Positions 7,766 through 16,538 of a stretch of 64,000 bases of DNA are shown in pieces. The notes beneath the pieces were generated by a model. It made no database searches. It worked only from the letters and a program-made list of their open reading frames with translations, and was not told the origin of the DNA. Made by a program: the position numbers and the translations under genes. Source of the DNA: Anaerocolumna sedimenticola (lineage in GTDB: Bacteria; Bacillota; Clostridia; Lachnospirales; Lachnospiraceae); contig NZ_CP048000.1 in the NCBI RefSeq assembly GCF_009931695.1, forward strand, positions 4,916,501 through 4,980,500, given 5' to 3'. Within the stretch, counting starts at the first letter, position 1. Every line of letters starts with the position of its first letter.

Positions 7766-8875
7766 ATGGAAACCTCAAAGGTATATTTTACGGATTTTAA
7801 AGCTACTTCAAATTGTAATCTTTTACAAAAATTAGATAAGCTGGTCAAAAAGGCAGGTATAACCAACATTGATTTTAATAATAAATATGCAGCAATTAAA
7901 ATACATTTTGGTGAACCTGGGAACCTTTCCTATCTGCGTCCCAACTATGCTAAAGTTATTGTAGACCTTGTAAAAAAACAAGGCGGCAGACCTTTTCTTA
8001 CAGACTGTAATACCCTGTATGTGGGTAGAAGAAAAAATGCATTGGATCACCTTGACTCTGCTTATGAAAATGGATTTAATCCTTTTACAACCGGCTGTCA
8101 TGTAATTATTGCTGACGGATTAAAAGGTACGGACGAGGCTTACGTGCCTATTGACGGTGAATATGTAAAGGAAGCTAAAATCGGCCGTGCCATTATGGAT
8201 GCAGATATTTTTATTTCACTGACCCACTTTAAAGGCCACGAATCAACTGGTTTTGGAGGTGCTCTTAAAAATATTGGTATGGGCTGCGGTTCCCGTGCAG
8301 GCAAAATGGAGATGCATAGTTCAGGAAAACCCAATGTGGATAAGGATATCTGTAAAAGCTGCGGTGCTTGTGTAAAGAATTGTGCCCATGATGCCATAAC
8401 ATTTGATGAGAACCGTAAAGCTGGTATTAACCATGATACATGCGTCGGCTGCGGCCGTTGTATCGGTGCATGTAATTTTGATGCCATCAATCCATGGGGC
8501 GATCAGGCAAATGATATTCTTAATTATAAAATTGCAGAATATTCATATGCCGTATTAAAGGACCGCCCACATTTTCATATCAGTCTGGTTGTTGATGTTT
8601 CCCCTAACTGTGACTGTCATTCCGAAAATGATATCCCACTTGTACCAAATATAGGTATGTTTGCTTCCTTTGACCCGGTTGCCCTGGATGCAGCCTGTGC
8701 AGATGCGGTAAATAAACAGCCTGTAATTGCGGGCAGCCAGCTGTCAAAAAAGAAACTGAACCATCATGATCATTTTACCGATATGCACCCAACTACAAAC
8801 TGGAAAAGTTCCATTGACCATGCTGTCAAGATAGGTTTAGGTAATAAAGATTACGAACTGATTACGATTAAATAA
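7766..8875 (+). CDS. DUF362-domain protein with two 4Fe-4S clusters
   Basis: The 369-residue protein has an N-terminal DUF362 domain (KIHFGEPGNLSYLRPNY, TDCNTLYVGRRKNALDHL, SLTHFKGHESTGFGGALKN) and, at about 190-240, two ferredoxin motifs: CKSCGACVKNC and CVGCGRCIGAC. DUF362 then continues to the C-terminus (FDPVALDAACADAV). The family is common in anaerobes and is thought to bind a redox or metal cofactor; its reaction is not established. The gene is monocistronic between a promoter at 7646 and a terminator at 8888. The start is supported by ATGGAGA seven nt upstream. Confidence 0.88.
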   Translation: METSKVYFTDFKATSNCNLLQKLDKLVKKAGITNIDFNNKYAAIKIHFGEPGNLSYLRPNYAKVIVDLVKKQGGRPFLTDCNTLYVGRRKNALDHLDSAYENGFNPFTTGCHVIIADGLKGTDEAYVPIDGEYVKEAKIGRAIMDADIFISLTHFKGHESTGFGGALKNIGMGCGSRAGKMEMHSSGKPNVDKDICKSCGACVKNCAHDAITFDENRKAGINHDTCVGCGRCIGACNFDAINPWGDQANDILNYKIAEYSYAVLKDRPHFHISLVVDVSPNCDCHSENDIPLVPNIGMFASFDPVALDAACADAVNKQPVIAGSQLSKKKLNHHDHFTDMHPTTNWKSSIDHAVKIGLGNKDYELITIK

Positions 8876-8887
8876 ACGGAATAGTTT

Positions 8888-8939
8888 AAAAAGTCTGTTT
8901 AAAAGAAAGGGTTATACCAATTCTTTCAAACAGACTTTT
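8888..8939 (+). terminator. Terminator after DUF362 gene
   Basis: AAAAAGTCTGTTT (8888-8900) pairs with AAACAGACTTTT (8928-8939), an 11-12 bp stem with a T-rich 3' arm. Confidence 0.8.
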
Positions 8940-9018
8940 ATATTATGAAACGGAACCTGTTGTAATTTATCTATCTCAAAACCATCATAGCCCTACGAAA
9001 TTTATCCAAATAAATAAT

Positions 9019-9552
9019 TTAATTTTCTTTATTTTTTTCATTGGCTCCAATATCAGTAATTCCTGATGTTTTTATCCGTTTATAAATAAAATCGGCAAAT
9101 GCCTGATAACCAAAGTTATAAACCAATGTAAATCCCAGTATCAGTATCAACTGTATTATAATTGCTCCGGGTATTTTTACACCAAAGATCGAGATGCCTA
9201 TCCCATAATTTAAAATGCATAAAAAAATTGTCTGTATTACAGAGCTAACCCCTACAGCCAGAAACTTATTTAATTTAAGATAGCTGGTAATCCCAAGTGA
9301 TACTCCAACCACACCATTTGTAAACAAAAACATCAATGCTTCATGGGAACTCACAAAGAGGACAAGAATCACAGTTACAACATAGGATAAAGCTCCTGAC
9401 ATAGGATTAGTCCTTGCTGCCGTATAGATAGGAATTGCGCTTAATATGGTAAGTAATGCAAAGGCCTCGGATAAAAAGAACGGAATTGATTGAAAAATCG
9501 TTGCAATCCCGGCCATTAAAGCTCCTATCACAATTATTTTTGTACGGTTCAT
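9019..9552 (-). CDS. Integral membrane protein, ECF S-component-like
   Basis: The 177-residue protein has about five or six predicted membrane helices and a short charged tail (KTSGITDIGANEKNKEN). Its length, the N-terminal MNRTKIIVIGALMAGIATIF and the succession of Gly/Ala-rich helices resemble substrate-binding S components of ECF vitamin transporters or DUF2232-like proteins. No ECF ATPase or T component lies nearby, which is normal for group II S components because they share a module encoded elsewhere. I cannot name the substrate. No adjacent gene suggests a function: DUF362 converges from one side and a nitroreductase is 148 bp upstream. Confidence 0.55.
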   Translation of the reverse strand: MNRTKIIVIGALMAGIATIFQSIPFFLSEAFALLTILSAIPIYTAARTNPMSGALSYVVTVILVLFVSSHEALMFLFTNGVVGVSLGITSYLKLNKFLAVGVSSVIQTIFLCILNYGIGISIFGVKIPGAIIIQLILILGFTLVYNFGYQAFADFIYKRIKTSGITDIGANEKNKEN

Positions 9553-9633
9553 ATATTATCCTTATTAAATATATTTATGGATTTATTATATGATTTTGTA
9601 TATGATTTGTTAAACAGCGTAAATAAAACCTCA

Positions 9634-9672
9634 ATCTGAATATACCATACAAAAACCTGGTTTCGTAATTGC
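9634..9672. repeat. Possible deleted remnant of palindromic repeat
   Basis: Short matches to the 153-bp family survive: CTGAATATACCATAC at about 9636-9650 and TTTCGTAATTGC at 9661-9672, as if the interior was lost. Evidence is weak on length. Confidence 0.35.
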
Positions 9673-9700
9673 TTTTTTATTATATATTATGATTGAATTA

Positions 9701-10219
9701 TTATAACGATTCATAAGAAACATAAGCTTCCAGTGGAAGCCTTGTTTTGATATGCCTGTCAGGTGATGCTGCTTCTCCCTCCGGATAACCGATTACCAAA
9801 ATACTTATCGGTTCCAGATTATCCGGTAATTGAAATTCTTCTCTGATCACATCCGGTTTAAAATAACATACCCAAACAGTTCCTAAGCCTAATTCCGTTG
9901 CTTGCAACATCATATGATCCGTTACAATACTGGTGTCGATATCATGGTATTTTTTACCGTCAAAGGGACGTGTCCATGACCGGTTAACATCTCCGCAGAC
10001 AATAATCGCTAATGGTGCATCGTATATACCGGCTGCTTTACTTAATTTCTCCAGACCTGTCTTTTCCTGTAAGACTATTAATTTCTGAGGCTGACAATTA
10101 GCAGCGGTTGGTGCAACAAAAGCCGCTTCCAAAATTTTATCCAGTTTCTCTTTCTCTACTTTCCTGTCCTGGTACTTTCTGCAGGAATATCTTGTTTTTG
10201 CAATATCAATAAAACTCAT
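9701..10219 (-). CDS. Nitroreductase-family protein
   Basis: The 172-residue FMN enzyme has IAKTRYSCRKYQDRKV at the N-terminus, APTAANCQPQKLIVL, TDHMMLQATELGLGTVWVCYF and a C-terminal GYPEGEAASPDRHIKTRLPL. It belongs to the short nitroreductases common in clostridia. It is divergent from an HxlR-type regulator, a standard arrangement in which electrophiles or quinones relieve repression of the reductase. Two palindromes in the 326-bp shared gap are candidate operators. Only about 35 residues of framework resemble the other nitroreductase at 5771, so the two are distant paralogues. Confidence 0.88.
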   Translation of the reverse strand: MSFIDIAKTRYSCRKYQDRKVEKEKLDKILEAAFVAPTAANCQPQKLIVLQEKTGLEKLSKAAGIYDAPLAIIVCGDVNRSWTRPFDGKKYHDIDTSIVTDHMMLQATELGLGTVWVCYFKPDVIREEFQLPDNLEPISILVIGYPEGEAASPDRHIKTRLPLEAYVSYESL

Positions 10220-10352
10220 TCTGTTACCATCCTTTCCTTTTATAAAGTTATCCTGGGTAATTGTGATACTATTTAGCTTCTGAAAATACTAATTTTATTT
10301 CTTAATTACCGATAGAAAACTATCCCTTTATTACAAGGTTTTATCATAACAA

Positions 10353-10466
10353 ATGTTCCAACGAACATGTTACGTTTGCCATGAATGATAAGATAACCTC
10401 TTGTATTTCATATATGAATTATGATATGATTTTATCACTATTTTTCTATTTAACAAGTATGTACTT
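10353..10466. promoter_or_regulatory. Candidate HxlR operators in divergent promoter
   Basis: ATGTTCCAACGAACAT (10353-10368) has perfect 6-bp arms, and AAGTATGTACTT (10455-10466) has perfect 5-bp arms. Both lie between the nitroreductase and the HxlR gene and suit a dimeric winged-helix protein. No further gene is seen in 10220-10545. Confidence 0.45.
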
Positions 10467-10545
10467 TATTGTAATATAGTATCCAAAAGGAAAGTGTAAA
10501 AAAGAAATTTAAAAGACCAAAATTCTTTCGAAAGAAGGTAAAACC

Positions 10546-10938
10546 ATGAATCAGGTAGAAAGTAACCACAGCCGTACTGCGGTCTGCACAGAAAAAAAAG
10601 AAAATACAGATAAATTAAGCAGTAAATATAATTGCCCTATTGAAGCCACCCTTGACTTAATTGGCGGAAAATATAAATCCATTATATTATGGCATTTAAC
10701 CAACGGAACGCTTCGCTTTAACGAATTAAGTAAAGTAATTCCCCAGGCTACTCCGAAAATGCTTACACAGCAACTACGTGAATTAGAAAATGATGGGCTA
10801 GTTAACCGTGTCGTGTATCCTGTCATACCTCCAAAAGTAGAATACTCTTTAACCGATTTCGGCAAGAGTATCATACCTATTTTGGATAGTATGTGTACCT
10901 GGGGAACCCGTTACTTGAGAGATTTTAAATGTGATTGA
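10546..10938 (+). CDS. HxlR/DUF24-family transcriptional regulator
   Basis: The 130-residue winged-helix protein has the HxlR signature CPIEATLDLIGGKYKSIILW, followed by TLRFNELSKVIPQATPKMLTQQLREL and the wing VVYPVIPPKVEYSLTDFGKS. The Cys at the start of the core (residue 30) matches the redox-active Cys of YodB/HypR-like regulators. It has a longer polar N-terminal tail (about 28 residues, with another Cys at 13) than most. It probably represses the divergent nitroreductase until electrophile or disulfide stress. GAAAGAAGG lies before the ATG. It converges on gguB, separated by a small hairpin. Confidence 0.9.
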   Translation: MNQVESNHSRTAVCTEKKENTDKLSSKYNCPIEATLDLIGGKYKSIILWHLTNGTLRFNELSKVIPQATPKMLTQQLRELENDGLVNRVVYPVIPPKVEYSLTDFGKSIIPILDSMCTWGTRYLRDFKCD

Positions 10939-10949
10939 ATAATCACATT
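10928..10949. terminator. Hairpin between convergent HxlR gene and gguB
   Basis: A perfect 9-bp stem (AATGTGATT / AATCACATT) with a 4-nt loop overlaps the HxlR stop codon. T-tracts are weak on both strands. Confidence 0.45.
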
Positions 10950-10968
10950 CTCACCCCTAAAGTCGTAA

Positions 10969-12129
10969 TTATTTATTTTTTTCTCTTTTTGAAACAACAT
11001 CAAAAATTACTGCAGCGAGTAATACGAGTCCTTTTACAACTTTTTGATAGTTAGCGTCTACACCCATAATACTCATACCTAAATTGATAACACCCATTAA
11101 GATAGCACCGATTACAACACCCGGAATGGTACCGATACCACCGTATGCAGATGCACCACCGATAAAGCAGGCTCCGATAGCATCCAATTCATAGTTGGTT
11201 CCGGCTGTAGGGTTTGCTGAATTTAAACGGGCAATCGTTACCATACCCGCAACAGCTGCTAAGACGGCTAAATTTAAATAAGCAATAAAATATACTTTAT
11301 TTGTATTGATACCGGAAAGTTTCGTTGCTTTTTCATTACCACCTACGGCATAGAAATAACGTCCGGCTGTTGTTTTAGAGGTGATATAAGCATAAATTCC
11401 AGTAATTACTCCTACCCATATTAAGACAGTTGGAATTCCTTTATATTGGGCAAGACGGAATGTGAATGCAAGAATGGCAATGCAGATAACTGCACCTTTA
11501 ACGATTACACCTGTAAGCTTCTCCAGTTCATAACCATTTTTGACTTTATTCATGCGGCTTTTTATAATAACAAAGACATAAATAAGACAACCTGCTATAC
11601 CTACAACCATACAGGTTAAGTTAAAGTTTTTCGGTCCTCCTAACACATCCGGTACATAGCTGTTAAATAAATTCAAATAATTATTTGGCATCGGGGCAAC
11701 TGTTAATCCCTTTAATACTACGTTGGAAAGCCCTCTGAATATAAACATACCGGCTAAAGTTACTATAAAAGGCGGTATTCTTACATAGGCTATCCAGAAG
11801 CCCTGCCATGCACCGATAAGGCCGCCGACTACAAGCATAACCAGTATACAGACAAATATATTCCATCCGCTGTTTACCATTAAGGTACCGCCAATGGCAC
11901 CAACGAAACAAACTACGGATCCTACGGACAAATCGATATTACCTCCGGTTAAGATACATAATAACATACCTGCTGCTAATATAAATACATATGCGTTCTG
12001 TGCAATTAAGTTATTTACATTTGGAGGCAACAGCATTTTACCATTGGTTACCCAGGTAAAAAATAATGTTACAAGCAGCAAAACCAGGACCATTGTATAT
12101 TTTTTCATTACTATTTTTGCGTTTTCCAT
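10969..12129 (-). CDS. gguB: Multiple-monosaccharide ABC transporter permease GguB
   Basis: The 386-residue integral membrane protein of the BPD_transp_2 family (XylH/RbsC/GguB type) has about ten helices. Signature stretches include GGNIDLSVGSVVCFVGAIGG, YVRIPPFIVTLAGMFIFRGL and DAIGACFIGGASAYGGIGTI. The length is closer to GguB/XylH (~390) than to RbsC (~320). It follows gguA by 2 bp on the minus strand and completes an ATPase-permease-binding protein set. The family imports D-xylose, galactose, arabinose or glucose; this set is named by similarity to Ggu and the exact sugar is unknown. Confidence 0.87.
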   Translation of the reverse strand: MENAKIVMKKYTMVLVLLLVTLFFTWVTNGKMLLPPNVNNLIAQNAYVFILAAGMLLCILTGGNIDLSVGSVVCFVGAIGGTLMVNSGWNIFVCILVMLVVGGLIGAWQGFWIAYVRIPPFIVTLAGMFIFRGLSNVVLKGLTVAPMPNNYLNLFNSYVPDVLGGPKNFNLTCMVVGIAGCLIYVFVIIKSRMNKVKNGYELEKLTGVIVKGAVICIAILAFTFRLAQYKGIPTVLIWVGVITGIYAYITSKTTAGRYFYAVGGNEKATKLSGINTNKVYFIAYLNLAVLAAVAGMVTIARLNSANPTAGTNYELDAIGACFIGGASAYGGIGTIPGVVIGAILMGVINLGMSIMGVDANYQKVVKGLVLLAAVIFDVVSKREKNK

Positions 12130-12131
12130 CG

Positions 12132-13670
12132 TTACTCTCCTTTACCTGATTTTAAAATATAGGACATAATCAATTCCTGTGATGCTTCCTCACTACTAAG
12201 TTCTCCGGCAATTTTTCCCTCATTCATAACATAGATACGGTCACACATACCTAAGACCTCAGGCAGTTCGGAGGAAATCATGATCACTGACTTGCCTTCC
12301 GCTACCAGGTTATTGATAATACAATAAATCTCATATTTTGCACCAACATCAATACCTCGGGTCGGTTCATCCAGAATTAAAATATCCGGATCTGCAAACA
12401 TCCATTTACTAAGCAGTACTTTCTGTTGGTTGCCCCCGCTTAAATTACCTACATTCTGTTCTACTGTGGTACATTTTGTATTAAGTTTCTGTTTATATTG
12501 AACGGCTACTGCATATTCCTTATCTTTATCTATGATGGAATTATTGCTGACCGCTTGAAGATTTGCCAGTGTGGTATTTATTTTAATAGGATTGCTTAAG
12601 ATTAAGCCGTTCCCTTTTCTGTCTTCCGTAACGTAAGCTAATTTTTTATTAATAGCCTCCTTTACGTTATTTAACTTCACTGCCTCTCCGTTAATTTTGA
12701 GATCTCCTGATATATTGGTTCCATAACTCTTACCAAATATACTCATAGCCAGCTCGGTTCTGCCTGCGCCCATAAGTCCGGATATCCCTACTACTTCACC
12801 GCTTCTTACATTTATGGATACGTTATCTACCACTTTACGATCCGTATACAAGGCGTGATAGACTGTCCAATCAGTAACTTCCATCTTAATATCGCCGATT
12901 TTTTTCTCTTTTCTTTTGGGAAAACGGTCAGATAGCTCTCGGCCAACCATTCCCTTAATAATCCTGGCTTCACTGATATTATCTTTCTTTTTATCCAAAG
13001 TCTCAATAGTAGCGCCGTCACGAATAATTGTGATTTTATCTGCTACGTAAGAAATTTCATTCAATTTATGAGAAATAATAATGGATGTCATGCCATTTTT
13101 TTTGAATTCCAAAAGTAAATCCAATAAAGCTTTTGAATCTGATTCATTTAAGGATGCGGTAGGTTCATCCAAAATTAATAGTTTTGCATTTTTAGCAAGG
13201 GCTTTTGCAATTTCAACCAATTGCTGTTTACCTACTCCTATATCTTTAACTAGAGTTCGGGAGGATTCTTTCAAACCTACGGTTCGAAGCAGGGTATCTG
13301 CCTTTCCATAAGTCTCATTCCAGTTAATTGCTGCCTTTTTTCCTCTTTCATTACCAAGAAAAAGATTTTCTCCAATGGACATGTAAGGAATTAAGGCCAA
13401 TTCCTGATGGATGATAACAATTCCTTTTTCTTCACTGTTCTTTATGTTAGAAAATTTACATACATCACCATCAAAGATAATATCACCCTCATAGGATCCG
13501 TAAGGATATATACCGCTTAACACATTCATTAGAGTGGATTTACCGGCACCGTTTTCCCCTACAAGAGCATGGATTTCTCCTTGTTCCACTTTAAAATTTA
13601 CATTATCCAATACTTTAACACCGGGAAAGGTCTTTGTAATATTTTTCATTTCCAGCAGTATTTTACTCAA
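12132..13670 (-). CDS. gguA: Multiple-monosaccharide ABC transporter ATP-binding protein GguA
   Basis: This is a double ABC ATPase of about 512 residues. The first half carries Walker [21 protein letters not shown], signature [13 protein letters not shown] and Walker [12 protein letters not shown]. The second half has the degenerate site seen in sugar ATPases ([16 protein letters not shown]), signature [14 protein letters not shown] and [18 protein letters not shown]. The longest frame begins at a TTG at 13685, but GGGAGGG lies 6 nt before a second in-frame TTG at 13670, which gives the usual start [16 protein letters not shown] therefore use 13670. It energises GguB with ChvE delivering sugar. 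Confidence 0.87.
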   Translation of the reverse strand: MSKILLEMKNITKTFPGVKVLDNVNFKVEQGEIHALVGENGAGKSTLMNVLSGIYPYGSYEGDIIFDGDVCKFSNIKNSEEKGIVIIHQELALIPYMSIGENLFLGNERGKKAAINWNETYGKADTLLRTVGLKESSRTLVKDIGVGKQQLVEIAKALAKNAKLLILDEPTASLNESDSKALLDLLLEFKKNGMTSIIISHKLNEISYVADKITIIRDGATIETLDKKKDNISEARIIKGMVGRELSDRFPKRKEKKIGDIKMEVTDWTVYHALYTDRKVVDNVSINVRSGEVVGISGLMGAGRTELAMSIFGKSYGTNISGDLKINGEAVKLNNVKEAINKKLAYVTEDRKGNGLILSNPIKINTTLANLQAVSNNSIIDKDKEYAVAVQYKQKLNTKCTTVEQNVGNLSGGNQQKVLLSKWMFADPDILILDEPTRGIDVGAKYEIYCIINNLVAEGKSVIMISSELPEVLGMCDRIYVMNEGKIAGELSSEEASQELIMSYILKSGKGE

Positions 13671-13692
13671 TTCATTCCCTCCCAATCTGAAT

Positions 13693-13721
13693 TACAGGCG
13701 AGTAATCAAGACTCGCCTGTA
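13693..13721 (-). other. Intercistronic hairpin before gguA
   Basis: A perfect 11-bp stem (TACAGGCGAGT / ACTCGCCTGTA, 7-nt loop) lies just upstream of the gguA ribosome site. With the larger hairpin at 13789 it probably protects or uncouples the chvE message from the less abundant gguAB message. Confidence 0.6.
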
Positions 13722-13788
13722 GAATATGATGACGATTAGCTGTGTAACAGATGATACATTATAAGTATCAAATGTATCTCGCTAGCAT

Positions 13789-13828
13789 TTTTTATGCAAT
13801 AGGGATGTCATTTCCTATTGCATAAAAA
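13789..13828 (-). other. 15-bp hairpin at 3' end of chvE
   Basis: TTTTTATGCAATAGG (13789-13803) pairs perfectly with CCTATTGCATAAAAA (13814-13828), three bases after the chvE stop codon. No U-tract follows on the minus strand, so it looks like an mRNA-stabilising or attenuating stem rather than a full terminator. Confidence 0.65.
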
Positions 13829-13831
13829 TTA

Positions 13832-14995
13832 TTACTGTAAATCTGCTTCTTTATAATATCCTGAATCAATTAACAATTCTTTATAGTTCGTAGCATCTGC
13901 AAATACCGGTTCACACAGATAAGTAGGAATAATTCCTGTACCATTATCATAAGACTCTGTATCGTTAACCGGTGCTTCACCGCCTTTCATGATGGCATCA
14001 ACCATTTGAACAGTCTGTTTAGCTAGTTCACGGGTATCTTTAAAGATTGACATGGATTGTTTTCCGGCAATCATATTTTTAACATTGGCGATATCACAGT
14101 CCTGACCGGTGATAACAGGATATTTTCCTGTGTAAGATGCTGCAAGAGCATTGGTTACACCAAGAGCGGTAGAGTCATTGGAGCAAAGAACAGCATCAAG
14201 ATTCGTTCCGTCACCATAGTTGGAAGCAATGATAGCATCCATTCTGTTCTGTGCGTTTTCAGTTGACCAGTTAGCAGTTGCAACTGCTTCGAAATCTTTC
14301 TGTCCGGATTTAACAACTAATTTTCCGGCTTCAATATAAGGATTTAATACATCCATAGCACCGCCGTAGAAGAATTTTGCATTGTTGTCTCCTGGGTCAC
14401 CAGTGAAGATTTCAATATTAAAAGGACCTGCTGCATTGTCTAAATCAAGAGCATCCCTGATATATTCGCCTTGTTTTGTACCAACCATATAGTTATCAAA
14501 AGTTGCATAGTATGTAACCGCGTCAGAATTCATAATCAAACGGTCATATGCAATTACAGAAATTCCTGCATCTTTTGCCTGTGTTAATACGGTTCCTAAA
14601 GAATCACCGTCGATAGAAGCGATTACTAATAATTTACATCCGTTTGCAATCATGTTTTCGATCTGGGAAACCTGAGTTGCAATATCATTACTTGCATACT
14701 GTAAGTCAACCTCATAACCTGCTTCGGTTAACAGTTTCTGCATATTATCACCATCTTGATTCCAACGCTGTAAATCTTTCGTTGGCATGGAAACACCTAC
14801 TAATCCTTTTTCCGTACTAGCAGCCGGTTCTTCCGCTGTAGCTTCCGGTGTTGTTTCAGCAGTTTGTTCTACTGTTGCTTCGGCTTCTTTGGTATCAGCC
14901 GGTGCACTTGTGTTTTTAGATTTTGTACCGCAGCCTGCAAGCATAGATGCGGCTAAGGTAAGAACTAACAAAACACCAAGCATTTTCTTTTTCAT
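13832..14995 (-). CDS. chvE: Multiple-monosaccharide-binding lipoprotein ChvE
   Basis: The 387-residue extracellular binding protein has a lipoprotein signal peptide with lipobox LAGC (Cys about 22), then an Ala/Glu/Thr-rich flexible linker to about 60. The Periplasmic_BP_4 domain contains GVSMPTKDLQRWNQDGDNM, QIENMIANGCKLLVIASIDG and SVIAYDRLIMNSDAVTYYAT, typical of XylF/ChvE. It hands sugar to GguAB. A GGAGGT site lies 8 nt before the ATG. Intercistronic hairpins downstream and a 380-bp leader upstream suggest separate, high-level expression relative to gguAB. Confidence 0.88.
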   Translation of the reverse strand: MKKKMLGVLLVLTLAASMLAGCGTKSKNTSAPADTKEAEATVEQTAETTPEATAEEPAASTEKGLVGVSMPTKDLQRWNQDGDNMQKLLTEAGYEVDLQYASNDIATQVSQIENMIANGCKLLVIASIDGDSLGTVLTQAKDAGISVIAYDRLIMNSDAVTYYATFDNYMVGTKQGEYIRDALDLDNAAGPFNIEIFTGDPGDNNAKFFYGGAMDVLNPYIEAGKLVVKSGQKDFEAVATANWSTENAQNRMDAIIASNYGDGTNLDAVLCSNDSTALGVTNALAASYTGKYPVITGQDCDIANVKNMIAGKQSMSIFKDTRELAKQTVQMVDAIMKGGEAPVNDTESYDNGTGIIPTYLCEPVFADATNYKELLIDSGYYKEADLQ

Positions 14996-15157
14996 AAAAA
15001 ATACCTCCTATTTTTTCATGTTTTAAACATGTTTTTGTTTACAAATAAACTATACCATAGATGAAATAGCATTATTTTTCGATTATCTGTATATTTTTTT
15101 CTGGATTTTTTTTATTTTTGTGCTAGAGCAAAGTTCCAGACCGCTGATACTTTCGCT

Positions 15158-15224
15158 CCTGAACGGATTGCTTCGCAATATTTTTTCCTTTCCGTGGGTT
15201 GCGATCCCACCGGTCAGGTTTTTT
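15158..15224 (+). other. Branched RNA-like structure in chvE upstream region
   Basis: CCTGAACGG (15158-15166) pairs with CCGGTCAGG (15210-15218) with one mismatch and encloses two hairpins, ATTGCttcGCAAT (15167-15179) and GTGGGttgcgatCCCAC (15194-15210). The plus strand then has six Ts (15219-15224), as in a terminator. Read on the minus strand it would lie in the chvE leader. I do not recognise the structure. The rest of 14996-15374 holds only AT-rich promoter-like DNA and the terminator at 15260. Confidence 0.4.
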
Positions 15225-15259
15225 ATCATATAGGACACAATTTCTTATAAGATAAAAAC

Positions 15260-15299
15260 AACCCGGACCTTAGCATTTTTTTGCTAATGTATCCGGGTT
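15260..15299 (-). terminator. Terminator of sensor / second binding protein operon
   Basis: AACCCGGA pairs with TCCGGGTT, enclosing a second stem (TTAGCA / TGCTAA). On the minus strand it is followed by GTTTTTATC. Confidence 0.8.
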
Positions 15300-15374
15300 A
15301 ATAATTAAAATTCTGCTTAGTCTAAGGGTATATTCTTAGATCCGCTGTTCTTACTTGTAAGGTTAAATTGCCGG

Positions 15375-16538
15375 TTATTTTTTGTCCTGTTCCTCTTTGG
15401 GTATATTTAAATAAACATCTTCCTCCAGGTGATAATCCCCGACAATAACCTCGTCCATATTATCTTTCGTAACCGCAATCGGTTCCAGTTTCTCATAAGG
15501 TACATCCTGCACACCGTCAAAAAAGGTATCTTTCGTTTCAACTTTTTCACCCTTTGCCATTGCTACCGCGTATTCCGCTGCCAGACTGGCCAATTTCTCG
15601 ACTGGTTTATATACCGTCATATTCTGGGTACCCTCTACGATTCTTTGGCAGGCATCCAAATCCGCATCCTGTCCAACCACGCAAATCTCCCCAGCCAATC
15701 TTCTCTCGGCCAGCGCTTTTATGGCCTGACCTGCCAGATTATCATTTCCGCACATGATACCATCAAATTTACTGCGTACCATAAGATATTCATTGGTTAC
15801 GGTAAAGGCTGTTTCCGGATGCCATCCTTCTGCGTATTCCGTTCCAATGACAGATAATTTCGTACCTTTAATGCCCTCTTTAAAACCGTCCATAACCAGT
15901 GAAACATTATTATCTGCCAAAGGTCCGCAGATCATTAAAATTTTGCCGTTAGAAGGTAAACTTTCTTTCATATAGTCTGCCATTAAGGCACCAACTTTTT
16001 CATTATCAAAAGATATATATAGGTCCACGCCGGAATTTAATACCAGACGGTCATAGGCAATTACTTTTATACCTGCTTTTTTCGCTTTGGTCACCGCATC
16101 GGAGATGCCCTCGGAATCAATTGCTATAACTACAATAACATCCATTTTCTTGTCAATAAAATACTCTATCTGTGATATCTGCTCCTTTAAATCCCCGTTG
16201 GCATTCTGTACATTCACTTCCGCTCCCAGTTCTTTGGATTTGGATACAAATACATCACGATCCCTTTGCCAGCGTTCCAAAATAAAGGAATCAAAGGTCA
16301 TACCGATTTTAATGGAGGCTTTCTCTTCCTTTTCCTTTATGACCGGTTCCTGGCCTTTTTTACTGCATCCGGCTGTTAAAATAACTATCAGAAGATACAT
16401 TAAGAGTAAAGCCGTCATTCTCACAATAACGCCCATGCTTTTGGGCCTTAAATCGTGAAGAATAGCTGCTTTTGCTATTCTTCTCAAGTCTCTTATTTCG
16501 AGACTTTTGGCTCGTATGTCTTTCGCGAGATAATTCAT
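15375..16538 (-). CDS. XylF/ChvE-like sugar-binding lipoprotein, second copy
   Basis: This sugar-binding protein is similar in plan to ChvE (IGMTFDSFILERWQRDRDVF, QIEYFIDKKMDVIVVIAIDS, VIAYDRLVLNSGVDLYISF). The lipobox LTAGC lies after a 34-residue basic N-terminal extension, so the signal peptide really begins at Met35 (16436) or Met41. The ATG at 16538 has a strong GGGAGGG site and overlaps the response-regulator stop by 4 bp, so I keep it, but 16436 is a serious alternative. The extension overlaps two perfect DNA stem-loops (7 and 9 bp), which favours non-coding leader. It is the last gene of the sensor operon; role probably ligand capture for sensing or transport. Confidence 0.8.
   Translation of the reverse strand: MNYLAKDIRAKSLEIRDLRRIAKAAILHDLRPKSMGVIVRMTALLLMYLLIVILTAGCSKKGQEPVIKEKEEKASIKIGMTFDSFILERWQRDRDVFVSKSKELGAEVNVQNANGDLKEQISQIEYFIDKKMDVIVVIAIDSEGISDAVTKAKKAGIKVIAYDRLVLNSGVDLYISFDNEKVGALMADYMKESLPSNGKILMICGPLADNNVSLVMDGFKEGIKGTKLSVIGTEYAEGWHPETAFTVTNEYLMVRSKFDGIMCGNDNLAGQAIKALAERRLAGEICVVGQDADLDACQRIVEGTQNMTVYKPVEKLASLAAEYAVAMAKGEKVETKDTFFDGVQDVPYEKLEPIAVTKDNMDEVIVGDYHLEEDVYLNIPKEEQDKK
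16441..16507 (-). other. Two tandem stem-loops between response regulator and second binding protein
   Basis: On the minus strand AAGTCTC/GAGACTT and AAGAATAGC/GCTATTCTT form adjacent perfect stems with 7-nt loops. They lie between the ATG at 16538 and the signal-peptide Met at 16436, and may mark an mRNA processing or attenuation site. Confidence 0.5.

Noticed and set aside
15158-15224. T-box leader
   Set aside because: The conserved AGGGTGGNACCGCG-type sequence and a specifier loop are absent, and no aminoacyl or amino acid gene follows.
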